A stretch of 64,000 bases of DNA from contig CAADRB010000027.1 of the NCBI GenBank assembly GCA_900708905.1, forward strand, positions 1,108,499 through 1,172,498, read 5' to 3'. Under the pieces are notes generated by a model that did no database searches, was not told the DNA's origin, and was given only the letters and a program-made list of their open reading frames with translations. The stretch's first letter is position 1, and every line of letters begins with the position of its first letter. Both the position numbers and the translations under genes were made by a program. Shown here in pieces: positions 22,762-34,145 of this stretch. Source of the DNA: Hymenolepis diminuta (Eukaryota > Platyhelminthes > Cestoda > Cyclophyllidea > Hymenolepididae).

Positions 22762-25532
22762 TAAATTAATTTTATGCTTGGATTCCAAGTTATTTTCCCT
22801 ACCTTAATTTACCATAAAGTCTCTTTATTGGATCTTCAGAGATCAAAATAAATTCATAACGACTTGCTATTCCAGCTACATTTTGAACTTTGATTGAATT
22901 TTGACTGAAACATATACTTGCCTTTAGGACCTATTGGTCGATAATTATCTGAAATATTCCATCCATACCGTTTCTTATTTGTTTTACGATTATTAATACT
23001 ACTGAAAGATAGCGAGAGATAAATTCATGCATATTTCTCTGACTTGTAAAACACCTACAACTTTAACACTCGCAAAGACTCACTTCCCATTCCTTGCCTA
23101 TATTAAATCAACAAACCACTGAACTGTACTGCATTCTGTTTTCGAGTGGGCACTTGCACATATTTCATAAAAAGCGCTCTTTGGTCACAATTGTATTTTG
23201 TTAATTCTAGATTCAATTAAACATTCTCTGTTTGATCTATATATGTATGTATATACAAACATCATCATTTGTCTTATTTGTCTTCCCCCTAAGGGACTTT
23301 AACATCATTAACGCCTTATTTGCATTTCTCTTTCTGTTTTCATCCGAAGTTTGAAATCACATAATTTATCTTTATTCAAGAGTGACTGACTAATATCGCC
23401 CTATGACCCTAAATCATGCCTGCGTTCTGTTCTTACGACCTGGGAAATGCCAATTAATCATGATTTAGTGGTAGTCTTAGTCATCACTACTCATATCATC
23501 AATCTGGCATTAGGTACCTCTTAGGATGTCAGCTGTCAGTGTACGGGTTCGATTCAGTGTGATTTGATTTTTTGGGAATATTTACGTTCACAAGAGGTTA
23601 TATTTCGTGAATTATATTTCCCATCCCGTCGAACGCTCCATTCTACGTAAATGAGACCGTTTGTCGCAAAATTTCCTGTTATTTCGTCCTCTTCTATCCA
23701 CTTTAGCGGCCTATTTGATTAAAGTTACGAATAATCACATTTCTGACCAACAAAAAATATATTGTATCCGATTTTTTTAAAGCATAGGTAAGGAAAACAA
23801 GTGATTGGTTCAGCAGCGATTTGGCCTTCGATCATCCTTAAATGAAAACCTTTATTTGTGTCAATAGTTGCTATTTTAAGTGTTCTTGGTCAAAGTGGTG
23901 ACTAAGCGTTCTCTCTTTCTCCTTTCTACCTGCGGTTCGCCCAGTTTTGGCACAGTTCTCCTAGATTGTCTTTTTTAAACAAGTTAATTAGGGGTTTAGT
24001 TTTGTCAATTTCTGCTTCCAATTTAAGGCTTCATTACTCTCGAAATTGGCTTGCTAAATAGGATTTGATTTTCAGACCGCGTTCCATAAAAGTCAGATGG
24101 CGATTAGGTAATAAAACCAGGTTTTCGTGCTAATACTAGTCATAACTATTGACTTATAATGGGACTTAATAGATATAGATAGTACCTCCTGTTATTGAAA
24201 GAAATAATACCCTGCTAAATATTTTGAGGTGAAAGAATTATATGGGAAGCTCTAAATGGCGCTATTTAATACAGTTTTAGTTCAGTTCCGTTTTGCTTTC
24301 CACAACTGTTTCACATTTTAAGCATAGTGTTGTGTTTAAGCCACTTCAATGGCAAGAAGATGCAAAATGTAGACTTTGTGTAGACTCTGTTCGTTTCAGG
24401 CAGTCTTAAGTAATTCGCAACACTTGATTATTTTTTTCTGAAAGTGAGACAATCTTCAGGTTTTCAAAAGGTAATGTTTTTTTCCCTTTTGTCCAGACCT
24501 ATGTTGACCTAAGTTAGAATTCACCTAGCATAACTTCTAATGTTATTTAATATCTGTTCAACCTCAACATTTATATCATTATTTCATTCGCCTTCGGATT
24601 AACTATAATGGCAACACTAAATTCTGCGGGTGTACCTAGATGATATGACCAACATAAGCTGAACAAATGTATCATCACTCAAGAATCTAGGGGTTAGATT
24701 TTAATGTTTAAATCTTGTAACCTTGGCTTACGTGGCTAAAAATTGCATCTAAGGAGTAATAAACTGACAAGTTGAAGAATTCAGATAAAGCTTTTGCGGC
24801 GTCCTGACTTTAACTACCTGATTCTACATGACCGTCTCCTTCATCCTTTTTAAAACAGGCCGGTCCACTTTTTGTTATATTTAATTGACTTTCAAAGCTT
24901 AGAATTTGTAGTTTTGCTTTACCTTGTTAGTATCAATCTCCTTGAGCGCAAACTACCTTGACAATATTTAGTTTACCCGCCGATTTCCCAGGTAAGGTAG
25001 TGTTGAGACTGTCACACTTGACGCATGACATTCACTGGTTCCCTAAGCTTGAATTTCACTTTTTTTAAAAAGTTATCTTCTTTATTGAATCCTCGATTAT
25101 TTTCACTAGTGATATCATTTTTTCAACTATTTGACCATTTTATAGTATATACAAGCACTCAATTTTGAGCGTTGACAAATGGAGTAAACACCGCATGGAT
25201 TGAATTGATTAATGCTTCTTAAGCTGTCAAAGTTAAATTTTGCTGACGTCATTTCCAGCTAAATGAAAATAATGATCTCTTTTAGCTTTCGTGAGAATTC
25301 CACCTTCTCCCCCCTCCCTTTTGGCCAGCTAAATTTAAATTTGACTTCAAAAGTTGAGCCCAATTCAGTTATTACCTTATCCTTCCCCTTTGCTACTAAA
25401 AATAGAATAATACTTTATAAACTTTAGAGGTAGATTTAGTCAGATTTCTTTAAATACTTGAGAACAACGGGAAAGAGACTATTTGTCGTATTATTAGCTT
25501 TAATTTCCAGTTAATTCTTTTTAATTAATATC

Positions 25533-25753
25533 TTAAAGTATGCTTAAATGTAAGATGAACGCAATCTTATTATGCAATTCGCGACGAGAATACGCTTCGT
25601 TTATCTCATTCCAGGCCGAAGTAGAAATGACCTTGACGCAATGTGAAGGCTGCTTAGGGATTGGTTGCCTGTGATATTGATGCAGAATATGCAGGCAATG
25701 GGTGGAGTGGATGTTTTTCATCCTTATCTTTAAACAGGTCATTCTAGACCCTG
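25533..25753 (-). other. Candidate terminal exon, orphan
   Basis: On the minus strand a strong acceptor (TTTTTTTATATTTCAG) is followed by an open frame of about 73 codons, entered after two bases and ending in TAA at 25533. An overlapping second frame is also open for about 30 codons, so the reading frame is uncertain. The segment is GC-richer than its flanks. No known domain is recognised. Confidence 0.22.
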
Positions 25754-28208
25754 AAATATAAAAAAATTAGATTAAACAAAAGGACAATTTTAAACATTTA
25801 ATTTACACTACGCATTACCTTTGGCAGAAGCTTGTTAAAAAATTAAAATAGAATATTTGTATTTGGCTATCCCTGACCTATCATTATTATATCTGATTTA
25901 AATTACCCACTTCGACTTAAAAAAGGATTTGGGGCCTTTTCTCAAAATTCAGCCATCAGTCTATCTGACTCGAGTAATAATATGCGTAATTGTTTAACCT
26001 TGACGTTTTCTGTAGGCCGCGTCTGGATTGGCCGTAGTAAACTTCGCTGCAAACTTTGTCTGGGTTTGTTAAAACAAGGTCGAATCAGCTGAATTAGCTA
26101 GACATTTGAGTTATTTTTTATATTTTGCATTTAGCTTCATTGTGTTTAAATTTTGTAAAATATTTTACCTTTACACTTGTGTACATATTTGATAATCACA
26201 ACCCTGACAATAGAATTTTTGTAATTTTGTGAAAACATACATTCTAGCGAGTTTGCTGTAAAATGATTACCAAATATTCCTAGTCGCTCTGATTCAATTA
26301 TGAAAACTAAATAATAAAACGTTGGAAGGAAAGTAGATGATGCATAATCTTATACAAACTGCTGAAATCGAAGGTATAAATTGGAACACTAGAATTCGTT
26401 AGGTGCGCTTGTTTCAGGAATGGTTTGTGTAACCAGTCAGCTGCTAGTTAGAAATAGGCCAGAGACAAATTTGCATCAAAATTACCCTAGGGATGAAGTT
26501 CTTTTAAAATCTGACAAGCGTCTTTTTCCTTAGTCGCTGTAGTTGCAACTTTAATTTCGGAGATACGCACATCTGTAAGGTGATATTTCTCGGGTTTGAA
26601 CAAATCTCTTTCAACGAAATTTCTCAATATGAATTAAATTCCCTAAAATTTCACTTTTATTAATATTTTAAAAGTATTAAAGCCTTGAGATTATTAGGAG
26701 TCAATTCCCATTTAGATGGAACGAAGATTATGACTCTACCTTAGTTCACAGATTTAAATAAATTAAAGTCATTGAAAATTAACACACGATTAATTTTAAA
26801 TTAATTAATGAGTATATTTTAAATAAGGTAAAATGATATTTTTAATGCCTTCTGTGCAATGCTTTCTTCAATTCCGTATCAAACCGATCTCAAGATTGAG
26901 GAGATTGATTGACCAACTGTTGATGGCTCAGATTTTACTTAGAAAACAATACGTTGGTTTAGTTGAGTGCTTTGAAATTAGATTCATGGTTAAATATCCT
27001 TTGATAATACTAAATTTTGAATAACTTTTACCAAAAATTAAATTAGAAATTTGGATCACGAAGTATATATGCCACTTGTCCCTCGTGAGTCTGCTTTGTA
27101 AAACTCATAGTAACCCTCAATAATAAACGGGCGTTACAAAAGGCAATTAGGTGAAACACGAGACGATACCATAGTAATAATTATTGCAAATAATGCTGCA
27201 TTTCAGCACCTTTTTACGCCTTGACTTACATTGTAAACTTGACAACACGGTTCTTTTAACAATGCACTGAAATTGTGTGAGTGGAAAATGGTTCCTCTTT
27301 TAAAGATATTCATTGAAGCGCCTTGGAGTTATCAATATTTGTCACGTGTGCTGAAGAGTGTTTACCAAATACTAACTGATAAATTCGATATTTTACTGAT
27401 TTTTTAAAATCGTTCCTGCAAATTATAAGAGTAGCACGTGAATTGAGCCTCAATTATGAATGTTTTCCAAGGAAACACCTTGTGATTCCTCAATACACAT
27501 GATCTTTTAATGCACATTTCAATTTATTTATATCAAAATTCTCTTAGATTAATCTTTCCGTGCAAATACCTATGAAACATTTTTTGTAGAAAGAGTATTA
27601 GAAATTGCTCAATAAACGCAGATATACGCTGTACTCTTTATCGAGCATGTCGAGGTCATATCCACATCAATTTACCACGATTCAAGTGCAGTTAATTGCG
27701 ACGTCAATTTTCTGCGCATTCATTTTCGAATTATAGCGTTTAATAATGTTTATTTCTAATCTGAAGTCTCAATCGTACTTTGCGACTTGAGTGTCTAGAT
27801 ATCAATACTCGATGCTTCCAGTGGTTGCATCCTCCCGTCCCTATTTATATTATAAATAAAATGTGATTATCCTTACTGTGTAGTTTAATTGTACAGCCTA
27901 ATTTATTTTGTTTCATGTGCTCAAATTAGTTTATTAATCATATTTTTTGATACGTTATGCTCCTCATGGTGATATGCAAAATTAAATTTTAGTAGTTAAT
28001 CTGCAATTTAACATTTTCTGACAACTCTATCTCCTCTCAGTGAGATTTGACAAGAGTTTGTATAATTATTTGCTCTTATTTCTGCTTCACGCATCTACCA
28101 TTAATGTGAAAATGTTTTAGATTTGAGCTGATTCACCCAAAAAAATCAATAATACGTTGTAACTAACTTAAAAGGGTGGTCTATCGATTTTTTTTCCCAA
28201 AGTTGCAG

Positions 28209-28274
28209 CCTTCATCGTGGGTGGTTCACACGTGCCCCAGATTTCCATGCCGCTGTTGCGACCTGTTAGGTCAG
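28209..28274 (+). other. Orphan internal exon candidate with strong splice sites
   Basis: A long pyrimidine tract ending TTGCAG at 28208 and a near-perfect donor GGTCAG|GTAAGTG bound 66 bases. The segment is much GC-richer than the introns around it. The frame entered after two bases is fully open (reading FIVGGSHVPQISMPLLRPVR) and ends with one base over, so both introns are phase 1. The frame starting at base 1 is also open. The product is not recognised and no neighbouring exon is assigned. It is the best evidence for a further plus-strand gene in the window. Confidence 0.4.
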
Positions 28275-30713
28275 GTAAGTGTGAATTTAGCAATTAAAGA
28301 CTGAAGGGAAATTTTCCATCTTTCTCCCCCTCCCTCTAAAAATCTCCTAATTGGAACACTGTGCACGTGCGAAATTATTTAATTTTCAACCCTCGTTAGC
28401 TCAAAGCTAATGAAATTCAAAAGTTTAAAAAAACGGATTTATTTCAGTTGATATACTTGAGTGAATAATTCAATCTGAGAGGTTTGTCATACTTGAAAAG
28501 GAGCTAGATTTTTGTTTATTTCATTTAGGCTCCTCCAAATTGTGAATATTTGGCTAATTCCATTTAATGCTTTTTGAGAAGAAAGTTTTAACAAAAAAAG
28601 TTTAAAGGCAGTTGCAATTCGTTATCGTTTCTTCCCTAACAGTGAATCACCCTCAAGTTTAGTGACTTGTCAAAAAAGGTAGGAGCTGCCAGAAATGATT
28701 GGTACAAATGATTTTCGTAAAAAATTGTGCCTTTTCCGTTATTACTGATACGAACCAAATAGTTCCGCCTAAAAAGCGAAATTCGGTTCATATCATTCCT
28801 GGACTTTGAACCAGTAGCTCAAGTGCACTTCAATGGCACTTAATGCGTTTCTAACATCTTAGCGACAACAAATTGTTCGAATTTAGTTCGTTGAAAAAAA
28901 TCGTGGTCTTTTAAAGCGGGACCAAAGTTTTAAAATCTACGGCCATTATTTTTATGAATCGGCTATAATTCCTGTTGTAAGCTATGCCTGTTGTGATAAA
29001 TCAAATTAATCTTCACCAGCCCTAATTAAGATAAATATTGCATCGATACGCAAACATATCAGCTAATCAAGCTTAGATATAAGTAGCTTTTAAGTAGTAT
29101 TAGTGAAGATAATCAGCATCCATTACTCGAACGGAATTCTCCCATTTGATCCGTAGTGTATAAATACTGATTTCTTTATTTTCTCTTTGTTTAATGTTAC
29201 AATTATGCAGTGAAAATACATTGGTCTTAATAAACTACTAACTACTTTTTTCAGTAGCTAAACCTCGCACTATTAAGTGCTTTTGGGATCATTTTGCATG
29301 CAGGTCACGCACACTAGAACCATAATTTTCTTAAGCCATTTACCGTATCACCTGATATGTAAAGACGCATGGGAATTGAAACCATGATCTCTAAATCAAA
29401 CATCTGGATCTGGCCAGTTTGAATGGATGAAACAGGATGAAGTATGATGAGCCCCCAATTTTCCTTCCCCTCATAGAAGATCAAGTACGCATATATAGGC
29501 GACCGTACATCTAATTATAACCTACAAATTCTGATGTCAGAATCGCCTTGTCTGGTATTAAGTCAGTAAGTAAGAAACCCTCCTTCTCTTAAGATGAATT
29601 GGTAGCCTCCACATTCTGCCATTGCACTGTACTGGAAACTGATGTTTTGTAATAATGCGCAGATTGCTGAATCACTTGTCCAATGATGGTGCATCAAATG
29701 GAACGTGTGATTCATTCTGACTGCAGCGATTTCAATGAGTATCCAAATCGCGTGGTCAGACAAATTTTAAAAACTTTTCAGTTGAATAGGCGAGAGTCTG
29801 GCTCCTTATCTGGGCTAACTAGCGCTGACATTTATAACTGTTGCCAATTGTGGTCCAACGACAGTGATTCCACACCGCCTGACGTCTGAATCATATCTAC
29901 ATTGTCGGGGTTTTGATATTTTGTGTGTCCACGTGGTTCAGTAGGGGGGTGATTTTATATCAGTTGGACATCATGGTGGGAAATATTGTTCAGTAAGTGG
30001 TTGGACATATTTTTGGTTGGTTTTCTGTGGCAATTTTTCTGGACTCTACACGTTGAAGCTCCCACGAATCTTTTGGGAAATGTTAAAGTTCACAACTTCT
30101 ATTCAGTGGCCAATAATAGAGCTGTTTACTTCCAGACTTGTCCTCAAATGGATATAAATCCTGTTATCTGTAACTTCCGCCATTTTCGTTTCGGCAACGA
30201 CGTTTAGCTGCTTAACACAATTCATGGCCCTTTACGAGCGAGAAATAAAAGACGCATCGGAACTCCTTTTAGTTAATATGCATAAGTAATCCTAGTTTCA
30301 GGAGGATTATATGCAAATTCATGGGAAATATTACCGGTTCCTCTTTCACATCAATTTTTACCTTGCCCAAATAATGGAGTGGAAAACAGAGTCTAATCGG
30401 AATTCAAAGGTGATAATTTCCTAGAACAAGGAATGAAAAGGAGAATGACTTATATAATTTCTGAAAATTGACCTACATTAAGGATTTAACAGTGGCATAG
30501 GTAAATTAAACTTTAATGTAATTTTTTTGAAAAGTTTATTCAATTGTGAATGTTTACGAGTTCAAAAAGTTATCATAAATAAGCAATTACACGTTTTCTT
30601 TAAGATCTCGAATTACGTACATTACGGTCTTGTGATTTCTAAAGTATCTTTCTGAAGAGAAAAATGCGTCATTTTAGTGTATTTCAGCATCATGTGGTAG
30701 AGAGAACACTTAC

Positions 30714-30801
30714 CTCTTCACTCTATCTATAGTTCAACTATCCACGAACATTTCGAGCAATGAAATAATAGAGTATATGTTATAGTAAATTGTCCATCTG
30801 T
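30714..30801 (-). other. Candidate non-coding or UTR exon with strong splice sites
   Basis: On the minus strand CTTACTTCTTTCACTTCAG precedes 88 bases that end GTGAAGAG|GTAAGTG. Both sites are near consensus, but all three frames contain stops, so it could only be an untranslated exon, part of a non-coding transcript, or a chance pair. Confidence 0.22.
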
Positions 30802-31085
30802 CTGAAGTGAAAGAAGTAAGACAAAAGGTACTGTGTACAGTTTTAAATCCGTCACGAACAACAGATTGAGAATCCCAGGTAACCAGCTGGTAAATATGGA
30901 AGAGCAATTTCAACAATACTTCCTACTCTTTCATTACGATAACACAGAAATAACTATAAATCTTTTAATCAGCCTTATTTTGGCATACTAACAAGCTTAT
31001 CCAAATGTTTTAGGCATTAAAAGACAGCGAGTCTCGAAAGTAAAAGGATTACCGAAAGTATTTCTTCTTCTTATTTCAAATTTCT

Positions 31086-31230
31086 GGCTTATCTCTTCCT
31101 CTACTTATCTCTCGTTCCTTATGGTGGTTCTGTATACATTTTGCTCTCCACTGAACCCTTTGTCATCGGATTTGAGAAGGGTTATTGTATCCTTTTCGCC
31201 TTTAGGAAGGTTACTAGTTTTGTAAGCAGA
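31086..31230 (+). repeat. Family B dispersed repeat, copy 2
   Basis: This aligns with 59755-59904 through CGTTCCTTATGGTGGTTCTG, TATACATTTTGCTCT, a TTTGAGAAGGGTTATTGTATCC block and CCTTTAGGAAGG. The match to the copy at 13101-13277 is weaker. The short open frame at 31141-31323 lies across it and is not conserved in the other copies. Confidence 0.5.
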
Positions 31231-31639
31231 CATCGGGCACCCAAAAAGTTGTTCTACTATCTGGATATAGTGCTACTTTGTTCTCCCCTGTTCTTATTTC
31301 ACACCCCAGTTCGCTTTTATTGATATTACCTCTTGTTTTTTTCACTTTGGGTGACTAAACAACTGTGTTACTTTATGAATTATCAGGCCAATTTTCTGAC
31401 TGACTGGTAAAACGTCTTATCAACTATTGCTTGATCTTTAGATATTGAACAAAATCTCTTAGATGAAACGTAGAGTTAGATCTCATATTGAATTCGAAGC
31501 TAAACCGATTTTCAAAACACGGGTCCATTTCCCATTAAAATTTGTATGGAAGAGTTTTAATTTCTATCAACACCTAAACAAAGAAAGCATTCCTCTAATG
31601 ACTGTGCTTTGTCTTATCCAGTGCACACATCAATACACG

Positions 31640-31900
31640 CAAAGACGGGCAGGTAGGCTGTGGGGATGCAGTACAGCCAGCTAGCTAGCGCAGTAAAATG
31701 TTACAACACCACATAGAGTGTATACCTTGTCTGCCCATCTAAGTCAGGGAGGCAGGCCGGAATGACTCACCCCACTGTTTCCTGCTGTCATGTAACGCTC
31801 TAGCCTATTCCAGCCGTAACTGCATAGCTAGCAGGCTTACTGGTCGTTCAATACAGGCTATCCAACCGGGCTCTGTTGAACTTTTCCTGCTGAGTGTATA
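31640..31900. repeat. GC-rich inverted-repeat element
   Basis: The segment stands out as GC-rich in AT-rich surroundings. Its arms 31669-31693 (CAGTACAGCC...GCTAGCGCAG) and 31820-31842 (CTGCATAGCTAGC...TTACTG) are inverted copies with a few differences, separated by about 125 bases. A smaller CTGCCC...GGCAG hairpin lies between them. This resembles a foldback or MITE-like element, but no target duplication is obvious. Confidence 0.35.
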
Positions 31901-32184
31901 GGAATAAGGTCAAGTCAATGGAATCAAATATCTCAATTTTAACAACTTGTCACTAAGACTTAAAAATAAAAATCAACATTTTATAAAACCATAAGACATA
32001 TCATGTGATAATTATTACAATGATGTCAGTTTATTATAAACCAAACATATTCATTTATATTAATCGGACAAGCTATTCCCGTGAGGACATGATTTGGGGA
32101 TGCATAGAAAGATTCGGTCCATGGGATTCATGGTTTTTACCTCTATCACTCGGCTCAGAAGAATATGTGGTGTTGCTTTTTCAG

Positions 32185-32351
32185 GATCCTTTGAATCAAA
32201 CATTAACGTTGGGGATGGCATTCCGATACGTGCATTGGCGTCACTGTTGATCGCTGTGTCTCAGGAAATGCAGGATTTTGCTTTATTTTCTACTAACGTT
32301 CATATACCGTTGGTAGCTTCGTGCCTCTGTTTTCGCTCGAATTCCGTGTGA
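32185..32351 (+). other. Candidate coding exon, orphan
   Basis: An acceptor (GTTGCTTTTTCAG) ends at 32184. The frame entered after two bases is open for 54 codons to the TGA at 32349-32351, with a mixed hydrophobic sequence including GDGIPIRALASLLIAV. An alternative end is a weak donor TTG|GTAGCT at 32312. A second overlapping frame is open for about 20 codons after the acceptor. No family is recognised. Confidence 0.25.
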
Positions 32352-33955
32352 TAGAGACAAATGCTATTAGAGACTGGAATTAGCAATGTTGGCTGTTTTA
32401 GTCAAATCACACATCCTTTGGCTTAGCCATGATCTTGTGTAGGCATTCTAGTTCTCCTCATATGAAGAGGATTATATTATTACATTCTTATTGCCAATAT
32501 AAGTAATGTAGGTAGCTTTTAATTTCAATCATATGTCTTAAAATTACAGTTAATCGTGAATGAGCTCTGCTATGCTAAAATCATCTTATTACATTGGCTA
32601 TTAGAAGAAAATGTGCCTGAAGTGATTGAATGACCATTTCTATTACTCTAGTGATCAAGAAGATCTGGACTCCGATAACATGTATTCATAAAGAAAGAGT
32701 GAAAAGTCTTGAAATTTAAAACATGGAACAACTGACTATAATCAATGTGCAAAAAACATAAAACCTGAATCCAAAGATCAGATTTTACAAGACTCTTTCG
32801 ACCTCCTTGACATTAGCCTCCACTTCTACTTGATTCCCTTCCTTTAACCCATTTTCGACTGCTTTACTGCCCCTGGGTTTAAACGACTTTCCACGATGGA
32901 AATTTGTCATATTTTTTGCTTTATCATATGACTGTCACACCAATAAAAGCTTCATTAACTGGTTAAAGAATTCCATTCGTTAATGGCCAAGACATTTAGG
33001 ATGAGTCATGGACATATATCGATTAATCTCAAATTTATTTCAGGAATACATGATTTTGGGGCCCGCCCAACTCTCACATCTTCTCTCACCCTCGTTTACT
33101 ACGTCGCCTAGCTACAGTGCCTCAGGCTAACGCTAATGGAATGCGCGCCCTGCCATGTGCTCTGTATTAATCTCCATATTAATTTATTATGCCAACGGAA
33201 AAAGCGTAGCAAAAACGTGACTGCATATTGCCCTGGTTGAGTCTTAACAAGCTCTCCACTTTCTTTTTCGTTTCTCCACTTGTGAGACTTAAGATTGCGA
33301 ACTTAGGCAATTATCTTTGGGGTATTTACGTAGGGAATTTCATTTAGACTATGAAAAATCTTATTAAATACAGAACCCTGGTATAAGATTATTTATCGCT
33401 CGGACACATGCTCCAGATGGAAAGTGTATTGTGCTGTCTGTAATCTCAAAAATTGGACTTGTGACCCCAAATTAGCACACAAATCTCTATACCCAAGGGT
33501 GGCTATATTTCTTTCCATATACCGTCTAGTTCACTCTGCCCTAATTGAATATCGATTTTCTCCAATTAATCACTCATCACGAGTTGTTCTAGTAACAAAA
33601 ATTAGCGAGCACATGATGGGCTAAACGGAAATATCGATTATTGCCTAGAGCAAGTGCGGCAAACTTGAATCACATGACTTATGACTTGTTATTTATCGTC
33701 TAAATTGCATGTCCTAGCACGTCTAAACAAATAGCGAGATCGGGTTTGGTGCTCTCTGTTCTCTTGAACTAGATACAAAACCAACATATGTGCGTATATT
33801 TGTGTGTGAACACCTGTGCTTTATAAAACGCACAGAACTCTAACGTGTTTGGTATAGAACACCATTACTCACTAAGCCTTCCACTTAACCCCTCCCTCTG
33901 TGAGAAACGGTCCGCACGTGCTGCTTTCTATCCTCCCTCCCCCTATTTCCTCTCA

Positions 33956-34145
33956 GCACAATGACTCACTTCCCCAGGGTTGCACACAAAGGACCGTCGA
34001 GGAGAAAGAGCGAATAAAAAATAATGAGTCGCAGACTTTGTTTGCAGGTCTTGCCTTATATTTACTCATGTACTCAGTCCTCCAATTAGGGAATGTGATG
34101 GGATATGGAGTTATAATTGGGACTGGGAAATATAAGTGAAATAAA
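33956..34145 (+). other. Candidate terminal exon with a hydrophobic segment and nearby AATAAA
   Basis: A very strong acceptor (CCCCCTATTTCCTCTCAG) ends at 33955. The following frame is open for about 60 codons. It has an acidic/basic stretch (TVEEKERIKNNE) and then a likely membrane helix (LFAGLALYLLMYSVLQLG), and ends with TGA at 34137-34139. AATAAA follows almost at once, at 34141. The arrangement suits a last exon, but no upstream exon is identified and a second frame is also open for part of the way. Confidence 0.28.

Noticed and set aside
23505..23565. GGGTTCGATTC resembling a tRNA B box.
   Set aside because: No A box at the right distance and no paired acceptor stem, so a tRNA gene is not supported.
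33036..33160. Acceptor TTTATTTCAG followed by a GC-rich segment with an open frame of 28 codons.
   Set aside because: Two frames are open for similar lengths, there is no donor, and the opposite strand has an AATAAA at the same place, so strand and nature cannot be decided.
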